NCBI RefSeq assembly: GCF_045032955.1
Contig: NZ_JBJFZU010000012.1
Span: 1 to 64,000 of the forward strand
Length of the DNA stretch: 64,000 nt
Origin: Ornithinicoccus sp045032955
GTDB taxonomy: Bacteria > Actinomycetota > Actinomycetes > Actinomycetales > Dermatophilaceae
Direction of reading: 5' to 3'
Part shown: piece by piece, positions 8,300-16,240 of the stretch
How positions within the stretch are numbered: the first letter of the stretch is position 1
Layout of the letters: the number at the start of each line of letters is the position of its first letter
The notes under the pieces: generated by a model
The model's database searches: none
Told to the model about the DNA's origin: nothing
Seen by the model: the letters and a program-made list of their open reading frames with translations, nothing else
Position numbers and translations under genes: made by a program

Positions 8300-9591
8300 C
8301 AGGAGGCGCGCGGCGAGCGTGCGCTCTCGGTGTCGGGATCCGTCGGATCAGGGTCCGTCGGTGGGCTCGTCGGATCGGTCGGAGCCGGGTCGGTGGGGCC
8401 CGGGTCGGTGGGTTCGGGCTGCGTCGGCTCGGGTGCCGTGGGCTCCGCCGGGTCTGTCGGCGTGGGCTCTGTCGGCGAGGGCTCGCTTGGCGCGGGTGAG
8501 ACCGGCGGTGGCTCCCTGGGTGGGACCGGGGGCTGGAACGGTGTCGGGTTGGAGGTCGGTTCCACGGGCAACTGGGTCGGTAGCGGCACCTCGTTGGGAC
8601 CCGTGTCCTCCGGCTCGCCTTCAGTGGGCGCGGGCCCTTCGGCAGTTCCGGCGTCCTCCTGGGACGGGTCAGCCTGGTCGCCGTCACCGGACTCGCCGAA
8701 GAGCTCGCTCTGGACGATCTGTGCCCAGCGCTCTCCGCCGAAGATGTTGACGCTCAACGGGTCCCGCGTCGAGACGGTGACGTCGACGATCCCTTCGTCC
8801 TCGAAGATCTGCGCCACGTCGATGAGGTCGACGCCCTCGTCCTCGCCCCACTCACGCACCGTCTCGGTCACCGTAGCCTGGCCGTCCCGGCGCGGTGGTT
8901 GCACGATGTATCGGACCTCGGCGTCGGGGAGCTCCTGCGACAACTGTTCCTGCAGGTCGGTGAGGGCCTCCGGCAGGTTGTCAGGAGTGTTGGCGCGCCC
9001 GAAGTTCACGAGAACCAGGTCAGGGTCGTCCTGGACGAACAGATCGAGCCGGTCCGCGGCATACCCGGGGGTCCCGTCCACCATGCTCGCGTTGTAGATC
9101 GACAGAGTCGGCCCCTCACCCCCCAGCTCGAGGAGGTCCCCGTATCGCGTCGGATCGCTCGGGAGCGTGGTGGACAGCCCTACCTCACGGGGTCCGTCGG
9201 CGAGCTGGCGTGCCCATGCGGCTACCCAGTCGTTCTCGTGGGTCCCGGTCCGGTCGCCCAGGACCAGCACCGTGAGCTCCTCACCGTCCTCGTAGCGCTC
9301 GCGCACTGACTGTGGCTCGGGCTCTGTCTCCTCCTCCGGCGTAGGCGTAGAAGGTGGCCCCGTCGTCGCTGCGGCGTCGTCCTGAGTGGGGGGTGCGGAC
9401 GTCATCGCGCCGTTGTCGTCACCATAGGGATCCGTGACCGACGGCGTGGACCAGTCGCCGGTGAGAGTGTCCCACCAACCCGAGAACCCGCGTTGCGAGA
9501 AGCCCAGTGCGATCAGAGCCACGATCAGGACGTTGACAAGGATGACCACGAGGCCGAGGCCGGTGGATCTCACCCTGGATGCGCCGTTCAC
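8299..9591 (-). CDS. Membrane-anchored SGNH-like protein with lost catalytic residues and a Pro/Thr/Asp tail
   Basis: 430 aa. A single membrane segment (about 8-32) is followed by a Thr/Pro/Glu linker, an SGNH/GDSL-like domain (about 100-290) and a long tail of PTDP-type repeats, so the domain should lie outside the cell. Block I reads GDRTGTHENDW where active relatives have GDS, and the terminal Asp-x-x-His block reads DPLSVN. Both nucleophile and general base thus appear replaced. It may be a binding protein or regulator of acylation rather than an esterase (inference). GTG 9591 is chosen because it overlaps the upstream stop as GTGA and puts the membrane segment at the N-terminus. Confidence 0.75.
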   Translation of the reverse strand: MNGASRVRSTGLGLVVILVNVLIVALIALGFSQRGFSGWWDTLTGDWSTPSVTDPYGDDNGAMTSAPPTQDDAAATTGPPSTPTPEEETEPEPQSVRERYEDGEELTVLVLGDRTGTHENDWVAAWARQLADGPREVGLSTTLPSDPTRYGDLLELGGEGPTLSIYNASMVDGTPGYAADRLDLFVQDDPDLVLVNFGRANTPDNLPEALTDLQEQLSQELPDAEVRYIVQPPRRDGQATVTETVREWGEDEGVDLIDVAQIFEDEGIVDVTVSTRDPLSVNIFGGERWAQIVQSELFGESGDGDQADPSQEDAGTAEGPAPTEGEPEDTGPNEVPLPTQLPVEPTSNPTPFQPPVPPREPPPVSPAPSEPSPTEPTPTDPAEPTAPEPTQPEPTDPGPTDPAPTDPTSPPTDPDPTDPDTESARSPRAS

Positions 9592-10472
9592 GAGGCACCA
9601 TTGTGCCCGAGCAGCCACCAGATCCCACTCACCCCGAGGGCCGCAGCGGCCCACAGTGCAGCGACGCGTCCGTGGGTCCACCCAGGGCGGCGGGCAAGCC
9701 GCTGATAGAGGTGCTCGCGGTGTGCCTCGGTCAGGCGTTCCCCTCGTGCGGCCCTGCGCATCACTGTGCTGCAGGTGTCGAGCAGGTAGGGGACGAGCGG
9801 TGCGACAAACAGGAGCGGACGCTGGCCGCCCTCGTACTCCAGGAGGAGCGCCGCCGCGATGAGAGCTCCAAAGAGGTAGCTTCCGCAGTCGCCGAGGAAC
9901 ATCCGTGCTCGAGGGAGGTTCCAGGGCAGGAAGCCGATGGCCGCACCCAGCGTCAGGGCGGCGAGGGCGACTGCGGCAGGGCTGGTGGCCCCGAGGATGA
10001 CGACGAGGCCCCACGCGGCGGACGTGAGCACCGTGATGCCGTTGACGCCGTCCATGAAGTTGACGACGTTCACGATCACCGGCATCGCAACCGCTCCGAG
10101 GAGCGCCGGCCCTGTGTCTCCCAGGAGCGATCCGAGTGCGGCACCGAGCAGCGCCAACGCGACGACCCGGACGAGGGGTGACGTCTCCCGGAGGTCGACC
10201 ACCAGACCCAGGAGGCTCACCGCGACGCAGATGACGAGAGCCGTCCAGGGGATCCCGTCCGCGCCCAGCAGTGTGGCCCCTGTGGCCGCCAGAAGGACCC
10301 CCACCATCGGCGCGACGCCACCCCCTCGCAGGGTGGGGGTGTCGTGGGACGACCGGTGGTTCGGGACGTCCACGAGGCCCCACGCGCGCAACTGCGGAGC
10401 AAGGACCGGCGCCGAGGCGACGGTGAGGGCCATGGCGCCCAGGGCAAGCATGGCGGGATGAGCGTCGCTCAT
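9588..10472 (-). CDS. Polyprenyl-phosphate sugar-1-phosphate transferase (MraY/WecA family, WbpL-like)
   Basis: 294 aa, almost all membrane helices. It transfers an N-acetylhexosamine-1-phosphate from UDP to undecaprenyl phosphate, starting a glycan chain. Family motifs are DVPNHRSSH near residue 35, NFMDGVNG (the Asp and Asn of the active site), FLGDCGS and HREHLYQRL. It is short, as in the WbpL group. ATGA overlaps on both sides couple it to capD upstream and the SGNH gene downstream. Its partner CapD suggests the first sugar is a 6-deoxy-N-acetylhexosamine such as FucNAc or QuiNAc, as in WbpM/WbpL systems (inference). Confidence 0.88.
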   Translation of the reverse strand: MSDAHPAMLALGAMALTVASAPVLAPQLRAWGLVDVPNHRSSHDTPTLRGGGVAPMVGVLLAATGATLLGADGIPWTALVICVAVSLLGLVVDLRETSPLVRVVALALLGAALGSLLGDTGPALLGAVAMPVIVNVVNFMDGVNGITVLTSAAWGLVVILGATSPAAVALAALTLGAAIGFLPWNLPRARMFLGDCGSYLFGALIAAALLLEYEGGQRPLLFVAPLVPYLLDTCSTVMRRAARGERLTEAHREHLYQRLARRPGWTHGRVAALWAAAALGVSGIWWLLGHNGAS

Positions 10473-12289
10473 ACCGAGCGGAGTACGCTCTCGGCGGGGT
10501 CGGAGCGGTCACGCAGCCAGGCGAGCAGCTCGGGGGTGCGCGCGAGCCGGCTGTCCGGGAGGTCCTCGGGATCCAGCCCGGGCACCCGGACCGACCAGAG
10601 CAGCTCGTGCCCGGTCGGCATCTGCTCGTCCAGGCCGAAGAGCTCCTCGGTCAGCTTCTCCCCGCGCCGCAGGCCGGTGAAGACGATCTCGACGTCCCGC
10701 TCCCCGGACATCGCGATCAGGGTGCGGGCCATGTCGGCGATCCGGACGGGGGTCCCCATGTCGAGGACCAGGACGTCGCCGTCCGAGCCCATCGAAGCGG
10801 CCTGCATGACGAGCTGGCAGGCCTCCGGGATGAGCATGAAGTAGCGCTCGACGTCGGGGTGGGTGACCGTCACCGGGCCGCCCCGCTCGATCTGGTCGGC
10901 GAAGATCGGGATCACCGAGCCGCGGGAGCCGAGCACGTTGCCGAAACGGACGGAGACGTAGCGGCCAGGCTGACTGAAGGCGAAGTGCGCCGTGAGCCGC
11001 TCGGTGGCCCGCTTGGTCCAGCCGAGCACCGAGGTGGGGCTGGCCGCCTTGTCGGTGCTGATGTTGACGAACGTGCCCACCCCGTAGCTGGCGGAGGCGC
11101 GCAGCACGTTGAGGGTGCCCAGCACGTTGACCCGCCAGGCCTCCCGGGGGAAGCGCTCCAGCAGCGGCAGGTGCTTGAGCGCCGCCGCGTGGAAGACCAC
11201 GTCCGGCCGGTGCTCGGCGAAGACCCTGTCCACCAGCCCGGCATCGGAGATGTCGGCCAGGGCCAGGTCGTCGTGCTGCAGCAGGCTGCGACCGGTCAGC
11301 GACAGCTGGGTGGCCTGCAGGTTCGACTCGTCCCGGTCCAGGAGCACCAGCCGGGAGGGGTTGAAGCGGCTGATCTGCCGGCACAGCTCGGCGCCGATCG
11401 AACCGCCGGCCCCGGTCACCAGCACGACCTTGCCGGTCAGGTGGTCGGCGATGGCGCTCTGGTCCAGGTCGGTGGCCCGTCGGCCGAGCAGGTCCTCCAG
11501 GTCCAGGTCGCGCAGGTCGGCGACGCTCGGGTCGGCGTCCAGGAGCTCCCCGAGGGTGGGCAGCACCATGACGGTGAGCCCGGCCTCGCCGGCCAGCTCG
11601 TTGACCCGGCGCATGAAGGCGGCGTCCGCCCGCGGGATGGCCACGATAAGGTGGGTCGCCTCATACCGGGTGGCGACCCTGCCCATCGCCTCCCCGGTGC
11701 CCCGCACCCGGACACCACCGATCCGCAGCTTGCGCTTGCTGCGGTCGTCGTCGAGCAGGGCGACCGGGCGGAACGGAGAGGTGTCGTCGCCCACCATGTC
11801 GGCCAGCAGCCGGCGACCCATGTGGCCGGCGCCGTAGATCACCGCACGGTGGTCGACCTCGCGGCGGACAGCGGCGCGGGAACGGTAGGACCGGACCACG
11901 AAGCGCAGGGCCAACATCATCGAGAGCGCGATCGCTCCGCCGATGGCAGGGACCGACCGGGGGACGATGACCGGGTCGATCCACAGCGCCCAGACGGCGA
12001 GCAGGATCCCGGTGATCAGCGCCGCCCGGGTCACCGCGGTGACCTCCTCGAAGGAGCCGCGCACGTGCCGGACGAGATAGGGGCCGAGCACCATGCCGAT
12101 GGTGATGTGCAGGAGCGCGGCGGCGCCCGCCACCATCCAGGTGCCGTTCACGAAGGCCTGCGAGGCGTCGTACTGAAAACGCAGCCACGTCGAGAAGATG
12201 ACGGCGAACGCCCAGATCCCGCCGTCGCCCAGGGCCCACACGGCATGCACGACAAAGTCGCGCAGGCGGCTGGGAGGAGGTGGGCGCAC
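10469..12289 (-). CDS. capD: CapD/WbpM-type UDP-GlcNAc 4,6-dehydratase
   Basis: 606 aa. Four N-terminal membrane helices (about 1-130) precede a CoA-binding-like Rossmann fold (VIYGAGHMGRRLL near 170) and the SDR dehydratase domain with TGAGGSIGAEL near residue 288 and STDKAASPTS further on. Enzymes of this type convert UDP-GlcNAc to a 4-keto-6-deoxy sugar nucleotide for glycan synthesis. It is the first gene of a four-gene leftward operon. GTG 12289 is the family-consistent start and no strong ribosome site is visible. Codon use is more GC-rich than in the genes to its left, so it may mark the edge of the foreign-looking segment. Confidence 0.9.
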   Translation of the reverse strand: MRPPPPSRLRDFVVHAVWALGDGGIWAFAVIFSTWLRFQYDASQAFVNGTWMVAGAAALLHITIGMVLGPYLVRHVRGSFEEVTAVTRAALITGILLAVWALWIDPVIVPRSVPAIGGAIALSMMLALRFVVRSYRSRAAVRREVDHRAVIYGAGHMGRRLLADMVGDDTSPFRPVALLDDDRSKRKLRIGGVRVRGTGEAMGRVATRYEATHLIVAIPRADAAFMRRVNELAGEAGLTVMVLPTLGELLDADPSVADLRDLDLEDLLGRRATDLDQSAIADHLTGKVVLVTGAGGSIGAELCRQISRFNPSRLVLLDRDESNLQATQLSLTGRSLLQHDDLALADISDAGLVDRVFAEHRPDVVFHAAALKHLPLLERFPREAWRVNVLGTLNVLRASASYGVGTFVNISTDKAASPTSVLGWTKRATERLTAHFAFSQPGRYVSVRFGNVLGSRGSVIPIFADQIERGGPVTVTHPDVERYFMLIPEACQLVMQAASMGSDGDVLVLDMGTPVRIADMARTLIAMSGERDVEIVFTGLRRGEKLTEELFGLDEQMPTGHELLWSVRVPGLDPEDLPDSRLARTPELLAWLRDRSDPAESVLRSV

Positions 12290-12466
12290 GATCAGAACCT
12301 TGCGTCGAGAGCGGTTTCATGAAATGCGGGTAGTGAGACCCGCTCAAGAATGACGCCCCGCGTCCACGCGCGCAACTATCAGGTATGCACAGACGTCCCG
12401 CGGCCGGGGTCCACACCTAAGATCCAGGCGTCCACCGGCACCAGGGTGTGACGATATTCACACGAA
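12290..12466. other. Leader region of the capD operon
   Basis: This gap holds a small hairpin (GCGGGT/ACCCGC, about 12337-12354) and the Crp/GlxR-type palindrome annotated separately. Base composition is lower in GC than the surroundings. I see no small gene in it. Confidence 0.5.
12447..12462. promoter_or_regulatory. Perfect Crp/GlxR-type operator
   Basis: TGTGACGATATTCACA matches the Crp/GlxR consensus TGTGA-N6-TCACA in every half-site base. It lies 158 bp upstream of the capD start and just past the DUF4235 stop codon. It could activate or repress the polysaccharide operon. No Crp-type regulator is encoded in the window. Confidence 0.65.
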
Positions 12467-12745
12467 TCAGCTGGCGTCCGCGACCTGCTCGGAGGACTTG
12501 CCGCTTGCTCTGGCGATCACCTTGGACGACTGCCGGTTGGCGATCATGCGGGACAGACCCACGATGACACCCGAGAGGACGGCGAAGGCGACGGCCTCCT
12601 TGAAGTCGATGTCCGGGTCCTCCGGGTTCTCGGGGGAGTCACGACCGGTGACGAACTTCCAGGTGCCGTTGGTCAGCTTGTGCGCGATGAAGCTGGCGCC
12701 GACGGCGGCGGCGGTGGTGGCCAGTTTGGCGACGATGTTGCCCAT
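12467..12745 (-). CDS. DUF4235 membrane protein
   Basis: 92 aa. The family hallmarks are visible: WKFVTGRDSPENPEDPD in the middle, a helix before it and a second helix FAVLSGVIVGLSRMIANR after it. DUF4235 proteins are small actinobacterial membrane proteins of unknown role. The gene is a single unit running away from the thiamine locus. CAGGAT followed by 6 nt before ATG 12745 could be a leaderless promoter. Confidence 0.85.
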   Translation of the reverse strand: MGNIVAKLATTAAAVGASFIAHKLTNGTWKFVTGRDSPENPEDPDIDFKEAVAFAVLSGVIVGLSRMIANRQSSKVIARASGKSSEQVADAS

Positions 12746-12940
12746 GCCCCGATCCTGTCACAGCGGGCCCGGGGCGGCGTGTCGGAGTGGGGTGGGCCGG
12801 TGACCAGGAGTTCGGGCCCTCAGAACGGTCTCACCCTGAGGAATGAGGCCGTTCGCCTCCGGGTGCGGCTGATAAAGTCACCGCGAATTCAACCGGGGTC
12901 GAACCGTCGATATCTGGACGAAAAGTAAGGAAAGGGCAAA
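12746..12940. other. Divergent intergenic region
   Basis: This is the gap between DUF4235 and the small membrane protein. The right half (about 12860-12940) is unusually AT-rich for this genome and contains TAAAGT (about 12876-12881), a plausible plus-strand -10 box. I found no tRNA or other RNA signature. Confidence 0.4.
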
Positions 12941-13234
12941 GTGACAATGCCTGCGGCGCTGGACGGTATGCCTGTGTGGGCCGTCGTGACGTGGGGCATC
13001 GTGCTGATCTGGGCGATCCTGGGCATCGTGATCTTCGCGATTGCCGCCACCCATGCCAAGGGGACGCTGGACGGGATGGACAACCTGCTGGACCCGCGCC
13101 CGCCGGCACCGCAGCCACGCAGCGGCGGTCGCATATACCGGCCGCCGGAGCAGGCCGTCCCCGGGGACGAGGACCCGGGGGACGCCGGTGATAGTGTCGA
13201 GAACGACCACGACAGGGGAGCGCACGAGCGCTGA
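12941..13234 (+). CDS. Small single-pass membrane protein, unknown function
   Basis: 97 aa. One hydrophobic helix (about 12-35) ends in HAKGTLDGMDNLLDPRP; a Pro-rich, then acidic cytosolic tail follows. I do not recognise the family. GTG 12941 is favoured because GGAAAGG lies 6 nt upstream; ATG 12947 is the alternative. The last codons overlap the 5' side of the TPP riboswitch that controls thiBPQ, so read-through from this gene would also transcribe the riboswitch. Confidence 0.65.
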   Translation: MTMPAALDGMPVWAVVTWGIVLIWAILGIVIFAIAATHAKGTLDGMDNLLDPRPPAPQPRSGGRIYRPPEQAVPGDEDPGDAGDSVENDHDRGAHER

Positions 13235-13294
13235 GAGTGCGGCCACGGCCGCAGACCCTCGAACCTGCACCGGCTAGCACCGGCGAAGGAAGTC
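13208..13294 (+). promoter_or_regulatory. TPP (THI-box) riboswitch
   Basis: The conserved core is present in order: CTGAGA at 13231, ACCCTCGAACCTG at 13255-13267 and CACCGGCGAAGGAAGT ending at 13293, with a GC-rich P3 hairpin between. This is the thiamine-pyrophosphate aptamer. Its 3' end carries AAGGA, 5 nt before the first thiB start codon, so control of translation initiation is likely. The aptamer overlaps the 3' end of the upstream reading frame by about 27 nt. Confidence 0.93.
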
Positions 13295-13295
13295 G

Positions 13296-14528
13296 ATGAG
13301 GAGAATCGGCATGACCCGTACCCGTACCATCCACCGCCCCGCTGCCACCGGCATCGCCGTGGCTGCCACCACCGCTCTCGTCCTGAGCTCCTGCACGTTG
13401 CTCGGCGAAGGAGAGGACGACACCGGGTCGCCGCCCACCAGTGCCGGGACGGAGGACGAGGCCGGGTCCGACGACAGTGCCGACGGCACCGAGGACGACA
13501 GCGCCGACAGCACTGACGATGCCGACGGCTCCGACGCCTCGGCCGAGCCGGACCCTGAGCCCGTCGAGACCGGCACCGTCGTCCTCGCCGCGCACGACTC
13601 CTTCACCCTCCCGGACGAGCTCATCGCCCAGTTCGAGGCCGACACCGGCTACGACCTGGAGGTCCAGCTCTCCGGCGACGCCGGCGCGATGGCCAACCAG
13701 TTGGTGCTCACCGCCGGCAACCCCACCGCCGACGTCGTCTTCGGGGTCGACAACACCTTCGCCAGCCGGGTGATCGCCGAGGAGGCGCTCGCGGCCTACA
13801 CCTCCGAGGAGCTGCCGGAGTCGGCGGAGGAGCACGCGCTGCCGGACGGCAGCGCATACCTGACCCCGATCGACTACGGCGACGTCTGCGTCAACATCGA
13901 CACCTACTGGTTCGCCAACCAGGGCATCACCCCGCCAGAGACCCTGGCGGACCTGCTCGAGCCGGAGTACGAGGACCTCTTCGTCACCCCGGGCGCCAGC
14001 ACCTCCAGCCCCGGGATGGCGTTCCTGCTGGCCACGGTCGGGGAGTTCGGGCCGGACCAGTGGCAGGGCTACTGGGAGGACCTGATGGACAACGGCGCCA
14101 AGGTCACCAGCGGCTGGACCGACGCCTACACCGTCGACTTCACCGCTGGTGGCGGCGAGGGGGACCGGCCGATCGTGCTGTCCTACGCCTCCAGTCCGCC
14201 TGCCACCATCCCCGAGGGCGGCTTCGAGCCCACCAGCCGGGCGCTGCTGGACACCTGCTTCCGCCAGGTGGAGTACGCCGGGGTGCTCGAGGGGGCGGCC
14301 AACCCGCAGGGTGCGGAGGCGGTCATCGACTGGCTGCTGTCGGCGGAGGTGCAGGCTGCCATCCCGGACGCCATGTACGTCTACCCCGTCGACGACGAGG
14401 TGGCGCTGCCGGAGCTGTGGTCGCAGTGGGCCCAGGTCGCCGAGAGCCCGATCGTGGTGCACCCGCAGCAGATCGAGGCCGAGCGGGAGACCTGGCTGCG
14501 CGAGTGGGCGGACATCGCCACCGGATGA
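13296..14528 (+). CDS. thiB: Thiamine ABC transporter substrate-binding lipoprotein
   Basis: 410 aa. A lipoprotein signal with lipobox VLSSC (Cys33) is followed by a very acidic Asp/Ser/Glu linker (about 38-90) and a periplasmic-binding-protein fold like ThiB/TbpA (SGDAGAMANQLVLTAGNPTADVVFG). It should bind thiamine outside the membrane and hand it to ThiP. ATG 13296 is used; ATG 13311, with AGGAG 7 nt upstream, is equally possible and would give a 405-aa protein. A TPP riboswitch lies immediately upstream, and the stop overlaps the permease start by ATGA. Confidence 0.92.
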   Translation: MRRIGMTRTRTIHRPAATGIAVAATTALVLSSCTLLGEGEDDTGSPPTSAGTEDEAGSDDSADGTEDDSADSTDDADGSDASAEPDPEPVETGTVVLAAHDSFTLPDELIAQFEADTGYDLEVQLSGDAGAMANQLVLTAGNPTADVVFGVDNTFASRVIAEEALAAYTSEELPESAEEHALPDGSAYLTPIDYGDVCVNIDTYWFANQGITPPETLADLLEPEYEDLFVTPGASTSSPGMAFLLATVGEFGPDQWQGYWEDLMDNGAKVTSGWTDAYTVDFTAGGGEGDRPIVLSYASSPPATIPEGGFEPTSRALLDTCFRQVEYAGVLEGAANPQGAEAVIDWLLSAEVQAAIPDAMYVYPVDDEVALPELWSQWAQVAESPIVVHPQQIEAERETWLREWADIATG

Positions 14529-16240
14529 CGCCGCGACGCCCGCCGGGGGACCACCCGGGCGGGGGAGTGCGCAGCCGGCGCCGGCCGACGGCATACCTGA
14601 CCAGGCCCGGGCTCGCGCTCGGGGTGGCCGCGCTGGTGCCGCTCGCCTTCCTGGCGGTCTTCTTCGTGCTGCCGGTCTCCGGGATGCTCGCCCGCGGGCT
14701 CTTCCCCGACGGTGCCCTGGACCTGTCCGGTGTGCCGGAGGTGCTGGGCCGGTCGCGGACCCTGCGGGTGCTGACCTTCACCCTGGTCAGCTCTACCGCC
14801 GGCGTCGTCCTCACCCTGGTGCTCGGGCTGCCGCTGGCCTTCACCCTCTACCGGCTGCGCTTCCCCGGACGGGGGGTGCTGCGGGCGCTGGTGGTGATGC
14901 CCTTCGTGATGCCGACGGTGGTGGTCGGGGTGATGTTCCGGTCGCTGCTCTCCTCCGGCGGCCCGCTCGGCGGGCTCGGGCTGGACGGGACGTGGGTGCC
15001 GATCCTGCTCGCCTTCGTCTTCTTCAACCTGGCGGTCGTGGTGCGCACCGTCGGCGGGCTGTGGGAGGGCCTGGACCGGCGGGCGGAGGAGTCCGCCGCG
15101 GCGCTGGGCGCCTCCCCCTGGCAGGTATGGCGCTCGGTCACCCTCCCCGCCCTCGCGCCGGGGATCGTCGCCGCCGCGACGCTGGTCTTCCTCTTCTGCT
15201 CGACCGCCTTCGGGGTGGTGCTGACCCTCGGCGGGCTGCGCTACGGGACCATCGAGACCGAGATCTACCTGCTCACCGTGAACTTCCTCGACCTGCAGGG
15301 CGCCGCGGTGCTCTCGCTGCTGCAGCTGGTCGCCGTGGTGGCGATGCTGGTGCTGGCCGCCCGCACCCGCTCCCGTCGCGAGACGGCGCTGCAGCGGGTG
15401 GGCGCGCAGGCCGCGGCCCGGCGGCCCACGCGGGGTGACCTGCCGGCGCTGGCGATGACCGGGCTGGCCGTCGGCTTCGTGCTGCTGCCGGTCGGCACGC
15501 TGGTGGCGCGCTCGCTGCAGGTGCCCGACGGCTGGGGGTTCGGGAACTACCGGGCGCTCGGCGACCCGGACGCGACCAGCGCGCTGCGGGTCAGCGTCAG
15601 CGAGGCGATGGCGAACTCGCTGCGCACCGCGGTGGACGCGACCGTGCTGGCGATGGTGCTCGGGCTGCTGGTCTCGGTCGTGGTCTCGCGCCGTCCCCGC
15701 TCCCGCGGCTGGGCCCGCGCCGTGTCCACCCTGGACGGGGCGTTCATGCTGCCGCTGGGGATCTCCGCGGTCACCGTCGGCTTCGGCTTCCTGATCACCC
15801 TGGACCGGCCGCCGCTGGACCTGCGCACCTCCCCGGTGCTGGTGCCGATCGCCCAGGCGATGGTCGCGCTGCCGCTGGTGGTGCGCACCCTGGCCCCGGT
15901 GCTGCGCTCGATCGATCCCCGGCAGCGGGAGGCCGCGGCGGCGCTCGGGGCCGGACCCTGGCGGGCCGCGTGGACGGCCGAGGCCCCGGTGCTCGCCCGC
16001 CCCGTCGCCGCGGCCACCGGCTTCGCCTTCGCCGTCTCGCTGGGGGAGTTCGGGGCCACCAGCTTCCTCGCCCGCCCGGACCGCCCCACGGTCCCAGTGG
16101 TGATCTACCAGCTCATCTCCCGGCCGGGGGCCGAGCACCTGGGCATGGCCCTGGCCGCGAGCGTGCTGCTCGCCCTGGTCACGGTGGTCGTCATGGGCGT
16201 GGTCGAACGGCTGCGCGTCGGATCGGTAGGAGCCTTCTGA
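14525..16240 (+). CDS. thiP: Thiamine ABC transporter permease (two fused permease units)
   Basis: 571 aa with about 12 membrane helices. Two binding-protein-dependent permease units are fused, as usual for ThiP. The coupling loops read EESAAALGASPWQVWRSV in the first half and REAAAALGAGPWRAAW in the second, the EAA motif that docks on the ATPase. A charged linker sits between them near residue 300. The ATG overlaps the thiB stop and the gene's own stop overlaps thiQ (TGATG), so the three genes are one operon under the TPP riboswitch. Confidence 0.92.
   Translation: MTPRRPPGDHPGGGVRSRRRPTAYLTRPGLALGVAALVPLAFLAVFFVLPVSGMLARGLFPDGALDLSGVPEVLGRSRTLRVLTFTLVSSTAGVVLTLVLGLPLAFTLYRLRFPGRGVLRALVVMPFVMPTVVVGVMFRSLLSSGGPLGGLGLDGTWVPILLAFVFFNLAVVVRTVGGLWEGLDRRAEESAAALGASPWQVWRSVTLPALAPGIVAAATLVFLFCSTAFGVVLTLGGLRYGTIETEIYLLTVNFLDLQGAAVLSLLQLVAVVAMLVLAARTRSRRETALQRVGAQAAARRPTRGDLPALAMTGLAVGFVLLPVGTLVARSLQVPDGWGFGNYRALGDPDATSALRVSVSEAMANSLRTAVDATVLAMVLGLLVSVVVSRRPRSRGWARAVSTLDGAFMLPLGISAVTVGFGFLITLDRPPLDLRTSPVLVPIAQAMVALPLVVRTLAPVLRSIDPRQREAAAALGAGPWRAAWTAEAPVLARPVAAATGFAFAVSLGEFGATSFLARPDRPTVPVVIYQLISRPGAEHLGMALAASVLLALVTVVVMGVVERLRVGSVGAF

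Noticed and set aside
9592..10512. N-terminal extension of the SGNH protein through the WbpL-like gene
   Set aside because: The extension is a shadow of the transferase gene with Arg/Pro-rich junk. The GTGA overlap and the membrane segment support GTG 9591.
12746..12940. tRNA hinted by GGTTCGACCCC on the minus strand
   Set aside because: The flanking bases do not form a T-stem, and no anticodon or acceptor arms can be built.
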